Below are positions 28,334 through 37,733 of a stretch of DNA of 64,000 nucleotides, piece by piece. Each line of letters starts with the position of its first letter. Positions within the stretch are counted from its first letter, which is position 1. Location: assembly GCF_001294455.1 (NCBI RefSeq), contig NZ_LIKT01000006.1:161645-225644 (forward strand). The letters are read 5' to 3'. The stretch is from Phaeobacter sp. 11ANDIMAR09 (GTDB lineage Bacteria > Pseudomonadota > Alphaproteobacteria > Rhodobacterales > Rhodobacteraceae). A model generated the notes under the pieces. The model saw only the letters and a program-made list of their open reading frames with translations. It made no database searches and had not been told where the DNA came from. Position numbers and translations under genes: made by a program.

Positions 28334-28990
28334 CTAGAGGATCTTGGCGAGAAATCCGGCCAGATCATCGGTGTGATGATGAATGTGGCTGTTGTCAGTG
28401 CCTCGTGCAAGCGCCTCGGGGGCGACATGCACAGTGCGCATCCCCATGGCATGCGGCGCAGTCAGGTTGCGCGGGTCATCCTCGAACATGGCGGCGGTTT
28501 CGGCTTGAACGCCTGCCTTGTCGAACACCATGTCAAAGGCTGCACGTTCGGGTTTGGGGCGGAATTCGGCATGTTCGACACCGTAGATCCCGTCAAACAG
28601 CCCTGACAGGCCACGGGCCTCCAGCACCCGTTTGGCATAGGGGGCGCTGCCATTGGTATAGACGATGCGCTTGCCCGGCAGGGCCTTGATACAGGCCGCC
28701 AGATCCGGGTCTTTGGGCAGATGATCCATGGAGATGTCATGCACCGCTTCCAGATAGGGGAGCGGATCCAGGTCATGCTCGCGCATCAGTCCCGCCAGGG
28801 TGGTGCCATGGTCGCGCCAATAGCTGTGGCGCAGATGATCCGCTTCTGCCTCGTCGACTCCCAGTTCCTGCATCACATAGTTGGTCATCTTGACCTCGAT
28901 CTGATCAAACAGACGGGCCGAAGGGTGATAGAGCGTATTATCCAGATCAAAGACCCAGTGACGCACGTGAGAGAATGCTTTCTTGACCAT
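28334..28990 (-). CDS. HAD-superfamily pyrimidine 5'-nucleotidase-like phosphatase
   Basis: 218 aa from the ATG at 28990. HAD motif I WVFDLDNTLYHP holds the nucleophile and acid/base Asp pair, motif II is IVYTNGSAPY, motif III Lys is in EFRPKPERAAF and motif IV is FEDDPRNL. The N-terminal DLDNTLYH pattern is that of the bacterial pyrimidine 5'-nucleotidase (SSM1/Phm8-like) group, which dephosphorylates pyrimidine nucleoside monophosphates. Divergent from the GntR-family regulator 168 bp away. Confidence 0.88.
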   Translation of the reverse strand: MVKKAFSHVRHWVFDLDNTLYHPSARLFDQIEVKMTNYVMQELGVDEAEADHLRHSYWRDHGTTLAGLMREHDLDPLPYLEAVHDISMDHLPKDPDLAACIKALPGKRIVYTNGSAPYAKRVLEARGLSGLFDGIYGVEHAEFRPKPERAAFDMVFDKAGVQAETAAMFEDDPRNLTAPHAMGMRTVHVAPEALARGTDNSHIHHHTDDLAGFLAKIL

Positions 28991-29158
28991 AGCCAAGCAG
29001 TAGGCAGGCCGGGGCGTATTTGCAATGGGGGCAGCAGAGCCAAAGGATCAAATGCATCGGTTTCTCTTGCGGCTTTCTGGCTCGATAGGCTGGCAAAGGC
29101 TTGATTGCGCTGGCGTGACCTGTAGGAATACAGTCCTGCCAGTTGAATGGAAAACCTG

Positions 29159-29812
29159 ATGACCCAGAACCGCAACACCCAGAAAGATGCCTATTCCCTT
29201 ATTCTGGAGGCGATTGACATCGGCGTCTACAAACCGGGCGATCGGCTGGTCGAAAGCGATCTGGCGGAACGCCTGGGGGTGTCGCGCACACCAATCCGCG
29301 AAGCCCTGCAGCGTCTGGAAACCCAATCCCTGCTGGAACGCGATGGGCGCTCTTTGATCGTGGCCTCGCTGGACCACAATCAGATGGCTGAGCTATATAT
29401 GGTGCGCCGCGAGCTGGAGGGGCTCGCCGCCAGCCTGGCCGCACGCCATGCCACTGCTGAAGAGGTGCGCGTGCTGAAAGACATGGTCCATGAGGATGAC
29501 GCCCTGGTGGACAAGCCGACGGATCTGGCCAAGGCCAACCGACGCTTTCACGAGCAAATCCACCTAGCTTCGCATAACCGCTATCTGGTGCAACAGCTCA
29601 ATCTGGTTCATCGCTCAATGGCGCTGATGGCGACAACCTCGCTGGCGGCAGAGGGCCGGGGTGAGATCGCCCAGGCGGAACATAAAAAGATCGTTGCGGC
29701 GATTGAGGCCCGCGACGAAGAGGCCGCAGGGCAGGCGCTGAAGGATCACATCTCGGTCGCCTTCATGACGCGGTTGAAACAGGATGCCGGAGACCGGGGG
29801 CAGGGTCGCTGA
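29159..29812 (+). CDS. GntR-family (FadR/FCD type) transcriptional regulator
   Basis: 217 aa from the ATG at 29159, preferred because GGAA lies 6-9 bases before it; an ATG at 29147 adds four residues. N-terminal winged HTH: KPGDRLVESDLAERLGVSRT, then PIREALQRLE. C-terminal FCD domain is all-helical, with metal/effector-site residues in NRRFHEQIHLASHN and a His in AEHKKIVAAIEARD. FCD regulators usually respond to small carboxylic acids. No adjacent target operon is evident; the neighbour downstream is on the other strand. Confidence 0.9.
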   Translation: MTQNRNTQKDAYSLILEAIDIGVYKPGDRLVESDLAERLGVSRTPIREALQRLETQSLLERDGRSLIVASLDHNQMAELYMVRRELEGLAASLAARHATAEEVRVLKDMVHEDDALVDKPTDLAKANRRFHEQIHLASHNRYLVQQLNLVHRSMALMATTSLAAEGRGEIAQAEHKKIVAAIEARDEEAAGQALKDHISVAFMTRLKQDAGDRGQGR

Positions 29813-29834
29813 GGCCGGGCGACTTTTCCGGGGC

Positions 29835-31886
29835 TTATGTTTTTGGTGTGATCGGGTGGTTCTCAGGACGGGACTTTGGACCGCATGTGCGGTGCTCCCG
29901 TGCGCTGATATCCGGAGGATGCAGCCCATGACTGGTCTTATCCCAAAAGAAGGGATCATAGAGCAGTTCATAGAGCGCCTTGTAGACTGCCACCGGCCCC
30001 ATCAGATAGTAGATTGGTAGCAAGGGCGCCCATAGGGCCAGTCTGGGACGGCCGGAAGCAAAGGCGCCGATGATGGCAAGCCCGACGCCGAGGGCTTCAA
30101 AGAAAATCAACGAGGACAGGCCAAAGAGCAGCAGCCCCTCCGGCAGCAGCGCCGCGCTGGGATGCGCCAGCCCCAGGATCACCAGCCAATAGGTCCATAG
30201 AAAAGGTGCCAGTAAAAATTGTCCGATGGTGCCCAAAAAGAACCCTTGAAAGCCCAGAAATCTGAACCAGCCAAGCGTTTGGGCCAATTGCATGGGGCGG
30301 CGCATGTGAACAAGGTAGGTGGCCATAAAACCCTTAAGCCAGCGCGAGCGTTGACGGACCCAAGCCGGAAAATGACAACTTGCTTCCTCGTAGGTCGCGG
30401 TGGGCAACATTTGGGTGCGATAACCCGCCCGGTAGAGGCGAACCCCTAGGTCGGCATCTTCGGTGACATTATGTGCATCCCACCCCCCCAGCCTATCCAG
30501 CACCTCACGTCGCACAAACATGGTGGTCCCGCCCAGGGGCACCACCAGGCCCAGGCGGGCAATGCCTTGCAAAATCACCCGGAACCAACTGGCATATTCG
30601 AGCGTGAAGCAGCGCGAAATCCAATTTGCGCGCGGATTGTAATAGTCCAGAACGCCCTGAAGGCAGGCGACGTCCGGCGGGGCATTGGCAAAACCCGCCG
30701 CGACTTTTTGCAATTGATCTGGCTGTGGTGCATCTTCGGCGTCCCAAACCCCGATGATGTCGCCCTGGCAGAAGTTCAAGGCATAGTTCATTGCACGCGG
30801 CTTGGTGCGCAGCTCTCCCCAGGAGGGCACTTCGATCGCGGCGATCCAGGCTGGCAGGGTGGTATCTGCCAGCGCCATTTGGGTGAGGCTATCGTGCTCT
30901 TCCAGAACCAAAAGAACCTCCAGCCGATCCTTTGGGTAGGTGAGCCTGGTCAGACGTTTGAGCAGTGCCGAGCTGACTTCGGCCTCCTTGTAGAGTGGCA
31001 CCAGCACCGTGATCTTTGGCAGTATCTCAAGAGCTGAGCCAGCAGCCGTGGCCGCGTGTCGGTGCCGTCTTGCCAGCAAAAATGCGAAGAGACCGCTGAG
31101 TTTAAGCCCCGTAAACAGCAAAAGCAGCAGCAGGGCGGCACCGCAGCAGAAGGAAAAGACTTCCAGTGGAAACAGAACCGCGAGGCAGAAAACAGTACAA
31201 ACGGGGAGCAGTTGCTTGAGCCGTCTTGCATGTTGGAACAATGTTCGGCTGCTGAGTTCGGGGGCGACGCTGTGACTGGCCTGTCGGGCCATGGAGGTCC
31301 GGAAATGCCGCAGGAGCAGGCTCGAAATTTGCCCCGCTGGGGCCAGCACAGGGATAAAAGGCCCAAAATGCGCGGTCAGGGTCTGTTGCTGGCGCTCGGC
31401 CTCCTCGGCTGTGGCAAAGGCAATGGCAATGGTATCGCCCAGCTGTACCCAGGGAATTGCGCGATGGCGCAGCCAGAAGCTGGCAGGCAGCCGGTTCAAC
31501 AAGGGGGCGCTGGGCCGGTGTTTGCCCAGATCAACAGGTCGCAGGGCCAATGCCTCGGAGCGAAAAATCCCATTGGCAGCAACGCAATGGGGGTGTGCGT
31601 TTTGGTGCGCCAGCTCTTCGGCCTGGCCTTGGGCCGCCGGGCCAGTGGCGGGCAGCGGCTGGGTTGTTGGCCCGTCAGGCCTGACCTCAGGGGCTTGATT
31701 AGGGGGGCGCCCCGGTAGGGACTGTCGCTGTCCTGCGGCAGCGTGAGAGCTTCGCAGATAGAGTTGGCGCGTGCTCTCTTGCTCGCTCACCTTGGGAGCG
31801 GCTGTCGATACAGGCATCGCTCCCTTCTGTGGAACCCAGACGGAACGGCGAAAACGCTTAAATCCACGAGACTGCAAACCGCGCAT
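29835..31886 (-). CDS. Family 2 glycosyltransferase with N-terminal GspE-N-like domain
   Basis: 683 aa from the ATG at 31886. Residues ~1-95 are basic/Pro-rich; ~115-195 (LLNRLPASFWLRHRAIPWVQ, then GDTIAIAFATAEEA) resemble the N-terminal domain of GspE/PilB ATPases (MshEN type, a c-di-GMP-binding fold in some proteins). Two membrane helices follow, then the processive GT2 core: ITVLVPLYKEAEV, the D-x-D-like VWDAEDAP, TEDADLGVRLYRAG and the QRSRW motif of cellulose/hyaluronan-type synthases, ending in several membrane helices. It probably polymerises or transfers an exopolysaccharide sugar at the inner membrane. The product is unknown; c-di-GMP control is an inference. Confidence 0.85.
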   Translation of the reverse strand: MRGLQSRGFKRFRRSVWVPQKGAMPVSTAAPKVSEQESTRQLYLRSSHAAAGQRQSLPGRPPNQAPEVRPDGPTTQPLPATGPAAQGQAEELAHQNAHPHCVAANGIFRSEALALRPVDLGKHRPSAPLLNRLPASFWLRHRAIPWVQLGDTIAIAFATAEEAERQQQTLTAHFGPFIPVLAPAGQISSLLLRHFRTSMARQASHSVAPELSSRTLFQHARRLKQLLPVCTVFCLAVLFPLEVFSFCCGAALLLLLLFTGLKLSGLFAFLLARRHRHAATAAGSALEILPKITVLVPLYKEAEVSSALLKRLTRLTYPKDRLEVLLVLEEHDSLTQMALADTTLPAWIAAIEVPSWGELRTKPRAMNYALNFCQGDIIGVWDAEDAPQPDQLQKVAAGFANAPPDVACLQGVLDYYNPRANWISRCFTLEYASWFRVILQGIARLGLVVPLGGTTMFVRREVLDRLGGWDAHNVTEDADLGVRLYRAGYRTQMLPTATYEEASCHFPAWVRQRSRWLKGFMATYLVHMRRPMQLAQTLGWFRFLGFQGFFLGTIGQFLLAPFLWTYWLVILGLAHPSAALLPEGLLLFGLSSLIFFEALGVGLAIIGAFASGRPRLALWAPLLPIYYLMGPVAVYKALYELLYDPFFWDKTSHGLHPPDISAREHRTCGPKSRPENHPITPKT

Positions 31887-32004
31887 ACGATCACTCAAAA
31901 CAAAACCCCAGATGCATTGCGCATCTGAGGCTGAAGAGGGTGGCTTAACAGTGTGTTAACCACAATATCTGCCCGGCAGTTTTAACCGAGTATTGATCAA
32001 GGCT

Positions 32005-33168
32005 TTATGAAGCTTTGCGCTCGGCCATGGCCTCGGCAAAACGCTCGAACAGGTAGAAGCTATCCTGTGGACCAGGGCTTGCCTCGGGGTGGTGCTGGAC
32101 CGAATAGACTGGACGCCCTGCCATGCGGATGCCGCAGTTGGAGCCGTCAAACAGCGAGACATGGGTCTCTTCCACGCCCTCGGGCAGGCTTTGGGAATCC
32201 ACCGCAAAGCCATGGTTCATCGAGGTGATCTCGACCTTGCCGGTGGCGTTTTCCTTGACAGGGTGGTTGGCCCCGTGATGGCCGTGGTTCATCTTGATGG
32301 TCTTGCCACCCAGCGCCAGCGCCAGCATCTGATGGCCGAGACAGATACCAAAGACCGGCAGGTCAGTGTTGTCCAGAATGCTCTTGATCATCGGCACCGC
32401 ATATTCGCCAGTGGCGGCTGGATCGCCGGGACCATTGGAGAGGAACACGCCATCGGGGCCATGGGCCAGGACTTCTTCGGCGGTGGCTGTGGCGGGCAGC
32501 ACTGTGACATCGCAGCCAGCCGAGGCCAGGCAGCGCAGAATGTTGCGCTTGGCACCATAGTCGATGGCGACAACCTTGTGCTGTGGATTTTCCTGACGGC
32601 TATAGCCCTCTGGCCAGGCCCAACGCATCTCGTCCCAGCGGTAGCTCTGGGCGCAGGTGACCTCCTTGGCCAGATCCAGGCCTTCTAGGCCGGACCAAGC
32701 GCGGGCCTCTGCCACCAGGGCCTCGACGTCAAAATTGCCGTCAGGGTCATGGGCCAGGGCGACATGCGGGGCGCCCAGCTGGCGGATGGCGCGGGTCAGG
32801 CGGCGGGTGTCGATACCGCCGATGGCGATGCGTCCGGTGCGGGTGAGCCAGGTGCCCAGCTCTTCGGTGGCGCGCCAGTTGGATGACTGTGTCGGGTCCC
32901 ATTTCACCACCATGCCGGCGGCAACCGGATCTGCGGTTTCATCATCCTCGGGGGTGATGCCGGTATTGCCGATATGGGGGAAGGTAAAGGTCACGATCTG
33001 TCCGGCATAGGAGGGATCCGTCATGATCTCCTGATAGCCGGTCATCGCGGTGTTGAAACAGAGCTCAGCGACGCATTGACCTGTGGCGCCAAACCCGGCT
33101 CCATAAAAGACGGTGCCATCGGCGAGCGCCAGACATGCGGTTGGCTTGGACGGTGCTGTATCGGCCAT
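32005..33168 (-). CDS. carA: Carbamoyl-phosphate synthase small subunit
   Basis: 387 aa from the ATG at 33168. N-terminal half begins ACLALADGTVFYGAGFGATG; the C-terminal class I glutamine amidotransferase holds the catalytic Cys in PVFGICLGHQMLALALGG and the His/Glu pair in VQHHPEASPGP. It hydrolyses glutamine and channels ammonia to CarB to make carbamoyl phosphate for arginine and pyrimidines. carB is not in the window. It is divergent from the GatB/YqeY gene, an arrangement common in alphaproteobacteria, with ~220 bp of shared promoter region. Confidence 0.97.
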   Translation of the reverse strand: MADTAPSKPTACLALADGTVFYGAGFGATGQCVAELCFNTAMTGYQEIMTDPSYAGQIVTFTFPHIGNTGITPEDDETADPVAAGMVVKWDPTQSSNWRATEELGTWLTRTGRIAIGGIDTRRLTRAIRQLGAPHVALAHDPDGNFDVEALVAEARAWSGLEGLDLAKEVTCAQSYRWDEMRWAWPEGYSRQENPQHKVVAIDYGAKRNILRCLASAGCDVTVLPATATAEEVLAHGPDGVFLSNGPGDPAATGEYAVPMIKSILDNTDLPVFGICLGHQMLALALGGKTIKMNHGHHGANHPVKENATGKVEITSMNHGFAVDSQSLPEGVEETHVSLFDGSNCGIRMAGRPVYSVQHHPEASPGPQDSFYLFERFAEAMAERKAS

Positions 33169-33390
33169 GACAGAGAGTCTCCTGCGGGTGAAATTCACCG
33201 GCTTTTAGGGCCGGGCGGGCATGGGGTCAAGCCTCGCTGACAGGGCGAGGGAACAAGATGTGCGAGACAAATTGCCCTGTGGCTGAGCAGTTACCTGCCC
33301 TTGCGTCGCGACAAATGGCCTGGTGCTTGAAATGCGCAGGGCGATTGGATAGAGGTGCCAATTCCGGTTTCCTCTGGATGGATAAGAACG

Positions 33391-33864
33391 ATGGATACGC
33401 GAACTCAGGTCAACCAGGCTCTGAAACAGGCGATGAAAGACAAGGCAGCCCAGCGGATTAGCACGCTGCGCCTGATCAACGCCGCAATCAAAGATAAGGA
33501 AATCGCCGCCCGTGGTGGGGATGGAGAAGTGACCATCGGCGACGCCGAAGTGCTGGCGATTCTTGGCAAAATGACCAAGCAGCGCAATGAGAGCGCGCGT
33601 GCCTATGAAGAGGGCAGCCGCCTGGATCTGGCCGAGCGCGAACTGGAAGAAGTTGCCATCATCGAGGAATTCCTACCCAAGCAGCTGGACGAGGACGAGA
33701 CCCGCGCGGCGGTGAAGGCGGCGGTGGCCGAAACTGGTGCTGCTTCGATTCGCGACATGGGCAAGGTGATGGGGGCCTTGAAGGCCAAATTCACCGGCCA
33801 GTTGGATTTTGGCAAGGTCGGCCCCATGGTCAAGGACGAGCTGTGCAAGGACGGCGGCTGCTAG
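33391..33864 (+). CDS. GatB/YqeY domain protein
   Basis: 157 aa from the ATG at 33391. Starts MDTRTQVNQALKQAMKDK and has ISTLRLINAAIKDKEIAARG and the EEVAIIEEFLPKQLDEDE segment typical of the YqeY family, which shares the tail domain of the GatB amidotransferase subunit. Family members are thought to be involved in tRNA-related metabolism, but no activity is established. Ends at a strong intrinsic terminator (33897-33922). Confidence 0.9.
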   Translation: MDTRTQVNQALKQAMKDKAAQRISTLRLINAAIKDKEIAARGGDGEVTIGDAEVLAILGKMTKQRNESARAYEEGSRLDLAERELEEVAIIEEFLPKQLDEDETRAAVKAAVAETGAASIRDMGKVMGALKAKFTGQLDFGKVGPMVKDELCKDGGC

Positions 33865-33896
33865 AGGCAAAGCAAACTCCGGACAAGATCTGCAAT

Positions 33897-33922
33897 AGGG
33901 CCCCAGTTGAGGGCCCTTTTTT
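33897..33922 (+). terminator. Intrinsic terminator after the YqeY gene
   Basis: AGGGCCC / GGGCCCT stem (33897-33903 and 33911-33917) with a 7-base loop followed by a run of T's to 33922; a textbook rho-independent terminator. Confidence 0.88.
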
Positions 33923-34081
33923 GTTCGTTGCATTTTCGCGGGACGGGTTGTTTTGTGGTGAGATTGACCATGAGGCTATCTGAAAGGGTGAAATGCACTT
34001 TGCCATTCAGCCATTGGCTATCTAGACTAAAACGTCTTGGGAGGTCCGAGACCGGGCCAAATGAATAAAAGGAAGCCACTG

Positions 34082-34549
34082 ATGGGTGTTTTCGTCAGGG
34101 AGGCCACAGCAGAAGACGCTGAGCAGATGAGCCATATTCTGCAAAAGATTCTGGTTTCTTGGAACAGCGAACGGCCCAGCTCGGCGGCCCATGTTCTGGC
34201 GCATTATGTTGAAAGCCCGACAGGGATTCGTTGCTCTGTCGCCTGTGATCCGGCCGGCGATGTGGTGGGCTTTCAATCTCTGGGGCGGGCTGAGGCAGAC
34301 AACCCCTACGATCTACCAACAGGCTGGGGTTACATCGGCACCTATGTGGATGCCAAAATGGCGGGCCAGGGCGTGGGAAAGGCTCTTTTTACCTCGTCGC
34401 TTGAAGCGGCGCATGAGGCGAAGCTGCAAGAGATTGACGCTACTATTGGCGAGACAAATGCTTCGGCACTGGCCTATTACAACGCGTTAGGGTTTCGCAG
34501 TTATCGGACCATGCCCGGGGCGATCGGTAAAAAATTCAGCCTTGGCTGA
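34082..34549 (+). CDS. GNAT-family N-acetyltransferase
   Basis: 155 aa from the ATG at 34082, which has GGAAG six bases upstream; an ATG at 34061 would add seven residues. GNAT motif A is GTYVDAKMAGQGVGKALF (Q-x-x-G-x-G), and motif B contains NASALAYYNALGFRSYR. Single-domain GNAT of the RimI/PhnO-like size; substrate unknown. It has its own promoter region after the preceding terminator. Confidence 0.85.
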   Translation: MGVFVREATAEDAEQMSHILQKILVSWNSERPSSAAHVLAHYVESPTGIRCSVACDPAGDVVGFQSLGRAEADNPYDLPTGWGYIGTYVDAKMAGQGVGKALFTSSLEAAHEAKLQEIDATIGETNASALAYYNALGFRSYRTMPGAIGKKFSLG

Positions 34550-34638
34550 ACGGTTTCTTGCGGTTCCGCTTTCTCTGCTCTGGATGTTCCCGCAGCCAGG
34601 GCTCTGAACTTCAGGCATCAAGGCGGGGCTGCTTGGGA

Positions 34639-35130
34639 TCAAAACACCCGCTTTAACTCATCATATAGCGCCTTGCGTTCCTCCTCAGAGAGAAAGGCAC
34701 CGATCTCCACTTCGCGGCCAGCTCCGCGCAGGGTGACGTAATTGGGCACTGGGCCATCGCTGGTATGCAGTTCTACCGTCACCCAATAGCGATTGCAGTG
34801 CCAATCTTGTTGGCTGCCATTTGCATTGCGCCGCTGCAACCTGGCCTCCTTGATATCCAGCGTCAGCACCTCGATTAGCTGCGCATCGCGGCGGTTGCGG
34901 TCCAGTGCGTATTTCAGACCAAAGAGTGCCAGCAGTAGAAAGGGCAGCAGCCCCCAGAACACCAGAGATCCCGCAAAAGACAGCAACGGCAGGGCGATCA
35001 GCAGGGCTGTGACGCCGATGAAACGCACATAGCCCCGCGCGTGCAGCGATTGATACGGCCATAGATGCAGCTCACAGCTTGTGGTGTCATCCGCCTTCTG
35101 TGGGGGCGGGGTAATCCAGGAGTAGGGCAT
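34639..35130 (-). CDS. DUF2244 membrane protein
   Basis: 163 aa from the ATG at 35130. Two adjacent membrane helices at about residues 42-80 (FIGVTALLIALPLLSFAGSL, FWGLLPFLLLALFG) and a C-terminal cytoplasmic domain ending WVTVELHTSDGP, VPNYVTLRGAGREVEIGAF and FLSEEERKALYDELKRVF, the pattern of DUF2244. In Rhodobacterales it is regularly found near the cytochrome c oxidase genes, as here (ctaD is the next gene upstream in transcription order? it lies 165 bp away on the same strand and is separated by a terminator). Function unknown. Confidence 0.85.
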   Translation of the reverse strand: MPYSWITPPPQKADDTTSCELHLWPYQSLHARGYVRFIGVTALLIALPLLSFAGSLVFWGLLPFLLLALFGLKYALDRNRRDAQLIEVLTLDIKEARLQRRNANGSQQDWHCNRYWVTVELHTSDGPVPNYVTLRGAGREVEIGAFLSEEERKALYDELKRVF

Positions 35131-35242
35131 CGCGTACTGGCACCAAATGGCATCGGGTCTGGTGGCATTTAGGTATGTTGGAGTCAGCTTTTCAAGCGGG
35201 CAATTCGGCACATCAGGGCCAATAGGACAAGGTCCAAAAGAA

Positions 35243-35270
35243 AAGCCCCGAAGCAGATGCTCCGGGGCTT
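35243..35270 (-). terminator. Intrinsic terminator after ctaD
   Basis: 8-bp stem AAGCCCCG (35243-35250) / CGGGGCTT (35263-35270), with three further pairs (AGC/GCT) inside across one mismatch, and an A/T-rich tail on the minus-strand side (aaaagaaaag reads as a CTTTTCTTTT tract). It lies just 25 bp after the ctaD stop. Confidence 0.75.
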
Positions 35271-35294
35271 ATTACATTTGGTCTGTGCCGATGT

Positions 35295-36968
35295 TTAGTG
35301 AGAGTGGGATTTGTCCCAGTCTTCCTGCTTCGGCAGGATCTCAAAGGTGTGCTCTGGCGGTGGCGAGGGCAGGGTCCATTCGAGGGTGTCAGCATATTCA
35401 TTCCAGTAGTTGTTCTGGGTGATCTTGGCGCCGCGCAGCAGCGAATAGATTACCACACCAAAGAACAGAATGAAGGATGCAAAGGACAGGAAGGCGCCAT
35501 AGGACGAGATCTTGTTCCAGTAGGCAAAGCCTTCTGGATAGTCGATGTAACGACGTGGCATGCCTTGACGGCCCAGGAAGTGCTGGGGGAAGAAGGTCAG
35601 GTTGGCGCCGATGAAGAACATCCAGAAGTGAATCTGAGCGCCCAGCTCGTTGTACTGACGACCAGTCATCTTACCAAAGTAGAAGTAGATCCCCGAGAAG
35701 ATGGCGAATACGGCACCCAGGCTCATCACGTAGTGGAAGTGTGCGACCACGTAGTAGGTGTCGTGATAGGCCCGGTCCACAGCCGCCTGCGACAGCACCA
35801 CGCCGGTTACACCACCAACGGTGAACAGGAACAGGAAGCCAAAGGCAAACATCATCGGTGCTTTGAATTCGATGGAGCCGCCCCACATGGTGGCAATCCA
35901 AGAGAAGACCTTAACACCAGTCGGCACCGCGATGACCATGGTGGCCAGCATGAAATAGGCCTGTTGGTTCAGCGACATGCCAACTGTGTACATGTGGTGC
36001 GCCCAGACAACAAAACCCAGAACACCAATGGCGATGATCGCCCAGACCATGGGCAGATAGCCAAAGACCGGCTTGCGCGAGAAGGTGGCAATCACGTGGG
36101 AGATGATGCCAAAACCGGGCAGGATCACGATGTAGACTTCGGGGTGACCAAAGAACCACAGGATGTGCTGATACAGGATCGGGTCGCCGCCACCGGCAGG
36201 ATCAAAAAAGGTGAAGCCAAAGTTGCGGTCCATCAAGAGCATGGTGATGGCGCCAGCCAGAACGGGCAGGGACAACAGGATCAGCCAGGAGGTCACAAAG
36301 ATCGACCAGCTGAACAGCGGCACCTTGAACAGGGTCATGCCGGGGGCACGCATGTTCAGGAAGGTGGTGATCATGTTGATGGCACCCAGGATCGACGAGG
36401 CACCAGAGACGTGCACCGCAAAGATCGCCAGATCCATCGAATAGCCGCCCTCATTCACCGAGAGCGGTGGATAGAGAACCCAGCCCACACCGGAGCCCAG
36501 CTGGTCATTGCCGCCGGGCGACAGAACCGAGGCCACCGCCAGCGAAGTACCGGCGACATAGAGCCAGAAGCTGAGGTTGTTCATCCGGGGGAAGGCCATG
36601 TCAGGCGCGCCGATCTGCAGTGGCATGAAATAGTTGCCAAAGCCACCGAACAGCGCCGGGATCACCACGAAGAACATCATCAAGATGCCGTGGGCGGTGA
36701 TCAACACGTTCCAAAGATGTCCGTTCGGGGTACATTCGCTGGAAGCATCCGCAACAAAGCGGGCGCCTTCCGCGCACATGTACTGAACGCCGGGATCCAT
36801 CAGTTCAAGCCGCATGTAGACGGTGAACGCGACGGAGATGAAACCTACAAGCGCCGAAACGATGAGGTAGAGAATGCCGATATCCTTATGGTTCGTGCTC
36901 ATGAACCAGCGCTGAAAGAATGTGCGCTCGTCTTCGTGGCCGTGACCATGAATGGCTGCGTCTGCCAT
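35295..36968 (-). CDS. ctaD: Cytochrome c oxidase subunit I (aa3-type)
   Basis: 557 aa from the ATG at 36968 ([16 protein letters not shown]). Twelve membrane helices with the haem/copper ligands: His in [42 protein letters not shown] and [10 protein letters not shown]; also the D-channel-side [11 protein letters not shown] segment. It catalyses oxygen reduction at the haem a3-CuB centre with proton pumping. Length and the [15 protein letters not shown] block fit the alphaproteobacterial aa3 oxidase. A perfect FNR-type box lies 106 bp upstream of the start. Other cta genes are not adjacent on this side. Confidence 0.97.
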   Translation of the reverse strand: MADAAIHGHGHEDERTFFQRWFMSTNHKDIGILYLIVSALVGFISVAFTVYMRLELMDPGVQYMCAEGARFVADASSECTPNGHLWNVLITAHGILMMFFVVIPALFGGFGNYFMPLQIGAPDMAFPRMNNLSFWLYVAGTSLAVASVLSPGGNDQLGSGVGWVLYPPLSVNEGGYSMDLAIFAVHVSGASSILGAINMITTFLNMRAPGMTLFKVPLFSWSIFVTSWLILLSLPVLAGAITMLLMDRNFGFTFFDPAGGGDPILYQHILWFFGHPEVYIVILPGFGIISHVIATFSRKPVFGYLPMVWAIIAIGVLGFVVWAHHMYTVGMSLNQQAYFMLATMVIAVPTGVKVFSWIATMWGGSIEFKAPMMFAFGFLFLFTVGGVTGVVLSQAAVDRAYHDTYYVVAHFHYVMSLGAVFAIFSGIYFYFGKMTGRQYNELGAQIHFWMFFIGANLTFFPQHFLGRQGMPRRYIDYPEGFAYWNKISSYGAFLSFASFILFFGVVIYSLLRGAKITQNNYWNEYADTLEWTLPSPPPEHTFEILPKQEDWDKSHSH

Positions 36969-37073
36969 TAGGTGCCTCCTGTTGCATAACTTTTGGCCCC
37001 AGGAAACACTCCGGGTGGCCATAGACTCATATGCGGTTTTAGTGTGCCGTGTTGTGGCCTTCAATGGCGGAGT

Positions 37074-37087
37074 TTGATCTGGATCAA
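37074..37087. promoter_or_regulatory. FNR/FnrL-type box upstream of ctaD
   Basis: Perfect TTGAT-CTGG-ATCAA, the consensus for FNR-family regulators (FnrL in Rhodobacterales), placed 106 bp upstream of the ctaD start codon (minus strand) and 221 bp upstream of the HIT-protein start (plus strand). Oxygen-dependent control of the aa3 oxidase by FnrL is established in Rhodobacter; here it is inferred from the site. Confidence 0.75.
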
Positions 37088-37307
37088 GATTAATTGTCGC
37101 GGGCACTTGCTTTTGCCCCGAATTTTCCCATTTTCTGTTGGTTAGAACCGTCTCTTAGCTGAATTTTCTTTATTTGCTCTGTGCTCAGGGTTGAATGCGC
37201 CGCGCGGAGATGACCCCGGGCAAAGGCTTGACCCGAGAGATCAGTGGCAGCACAAGCTTGGGCAAGTCAGTGCAATACTGATCTGTGCAACCAAGGAGGC
37301 GAGCCCG

Positions 37308-37733
37308 ATGACGGCCTATGATCCCGAAAACATCTTTGCGAAACTGCTGCGCGGTGAAATCCCTGCAGCGCGCGTCTATGAAGATGAACAGACTCTGGCC
37401 TTTATGGACATTATGCCCCGGGCGGACGGCCATCTGCTGGTGATCCCCAAGACCCCCTGTCGCAATGTGCTGGATGCCAGTCCCGAGCAATTGGCGGCGG
37501 TGATGCAGGCGGTGCAAAAGCTGAGCCAGGCGGTTCTAAAGGCTTTTTCGGCGGATGGGGTCACTTTGCAACAGTTCAACGAGGCCGCCGGTGGGCAGGA
37601 AGTCTTTCACCTGCATTTCCATATCTTGCCGCGCTTTGAAGGCGATAAGCTGCGCCCCCCAGGCAAGATGGCTGAGCGAGAGGTGATCGAAGCCCATGCC
37701 GCGCAGCTTCGTGCGGCGGTAGCGGCGCTCTAG
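37308..37733 (+). CDS. HIT-family nucleotide-binding protein
   Basis: 141 aa from the ATG at 37308 with an AAGGAGG site 10-16 bases upstream. The histidine triad HLHFHI is in EVFHLHFHILPRF; FAKLLRGEIPAARVYEDEQT at the start is typical of bacterial Hint-like proteins. These hydrolyse nucleoside phosphoramidates or aminoacyl-adenylates. Cytoplasmic. It is divergent from ctaD and stands alone. Confidence 0.92.
   Translation: MTAYDPENIFAKLLRGEIPAARVYEDEQTLAFMDIMPRADGHLLVIPKTPCRNVLDASPEQLAAVMQAVQKLSQAVLKAFSADGVTLQQFNEAAGGQEVFHLHFHILPRFEGDKLRPPGKMAEREVIEAHAAQLRAAVAAL

Noticed and set aside
35298..36971. 557-aa plus-strand frame
   Set aside because: Antisense of ctaD over its whole length; no motif and unlikely composition.
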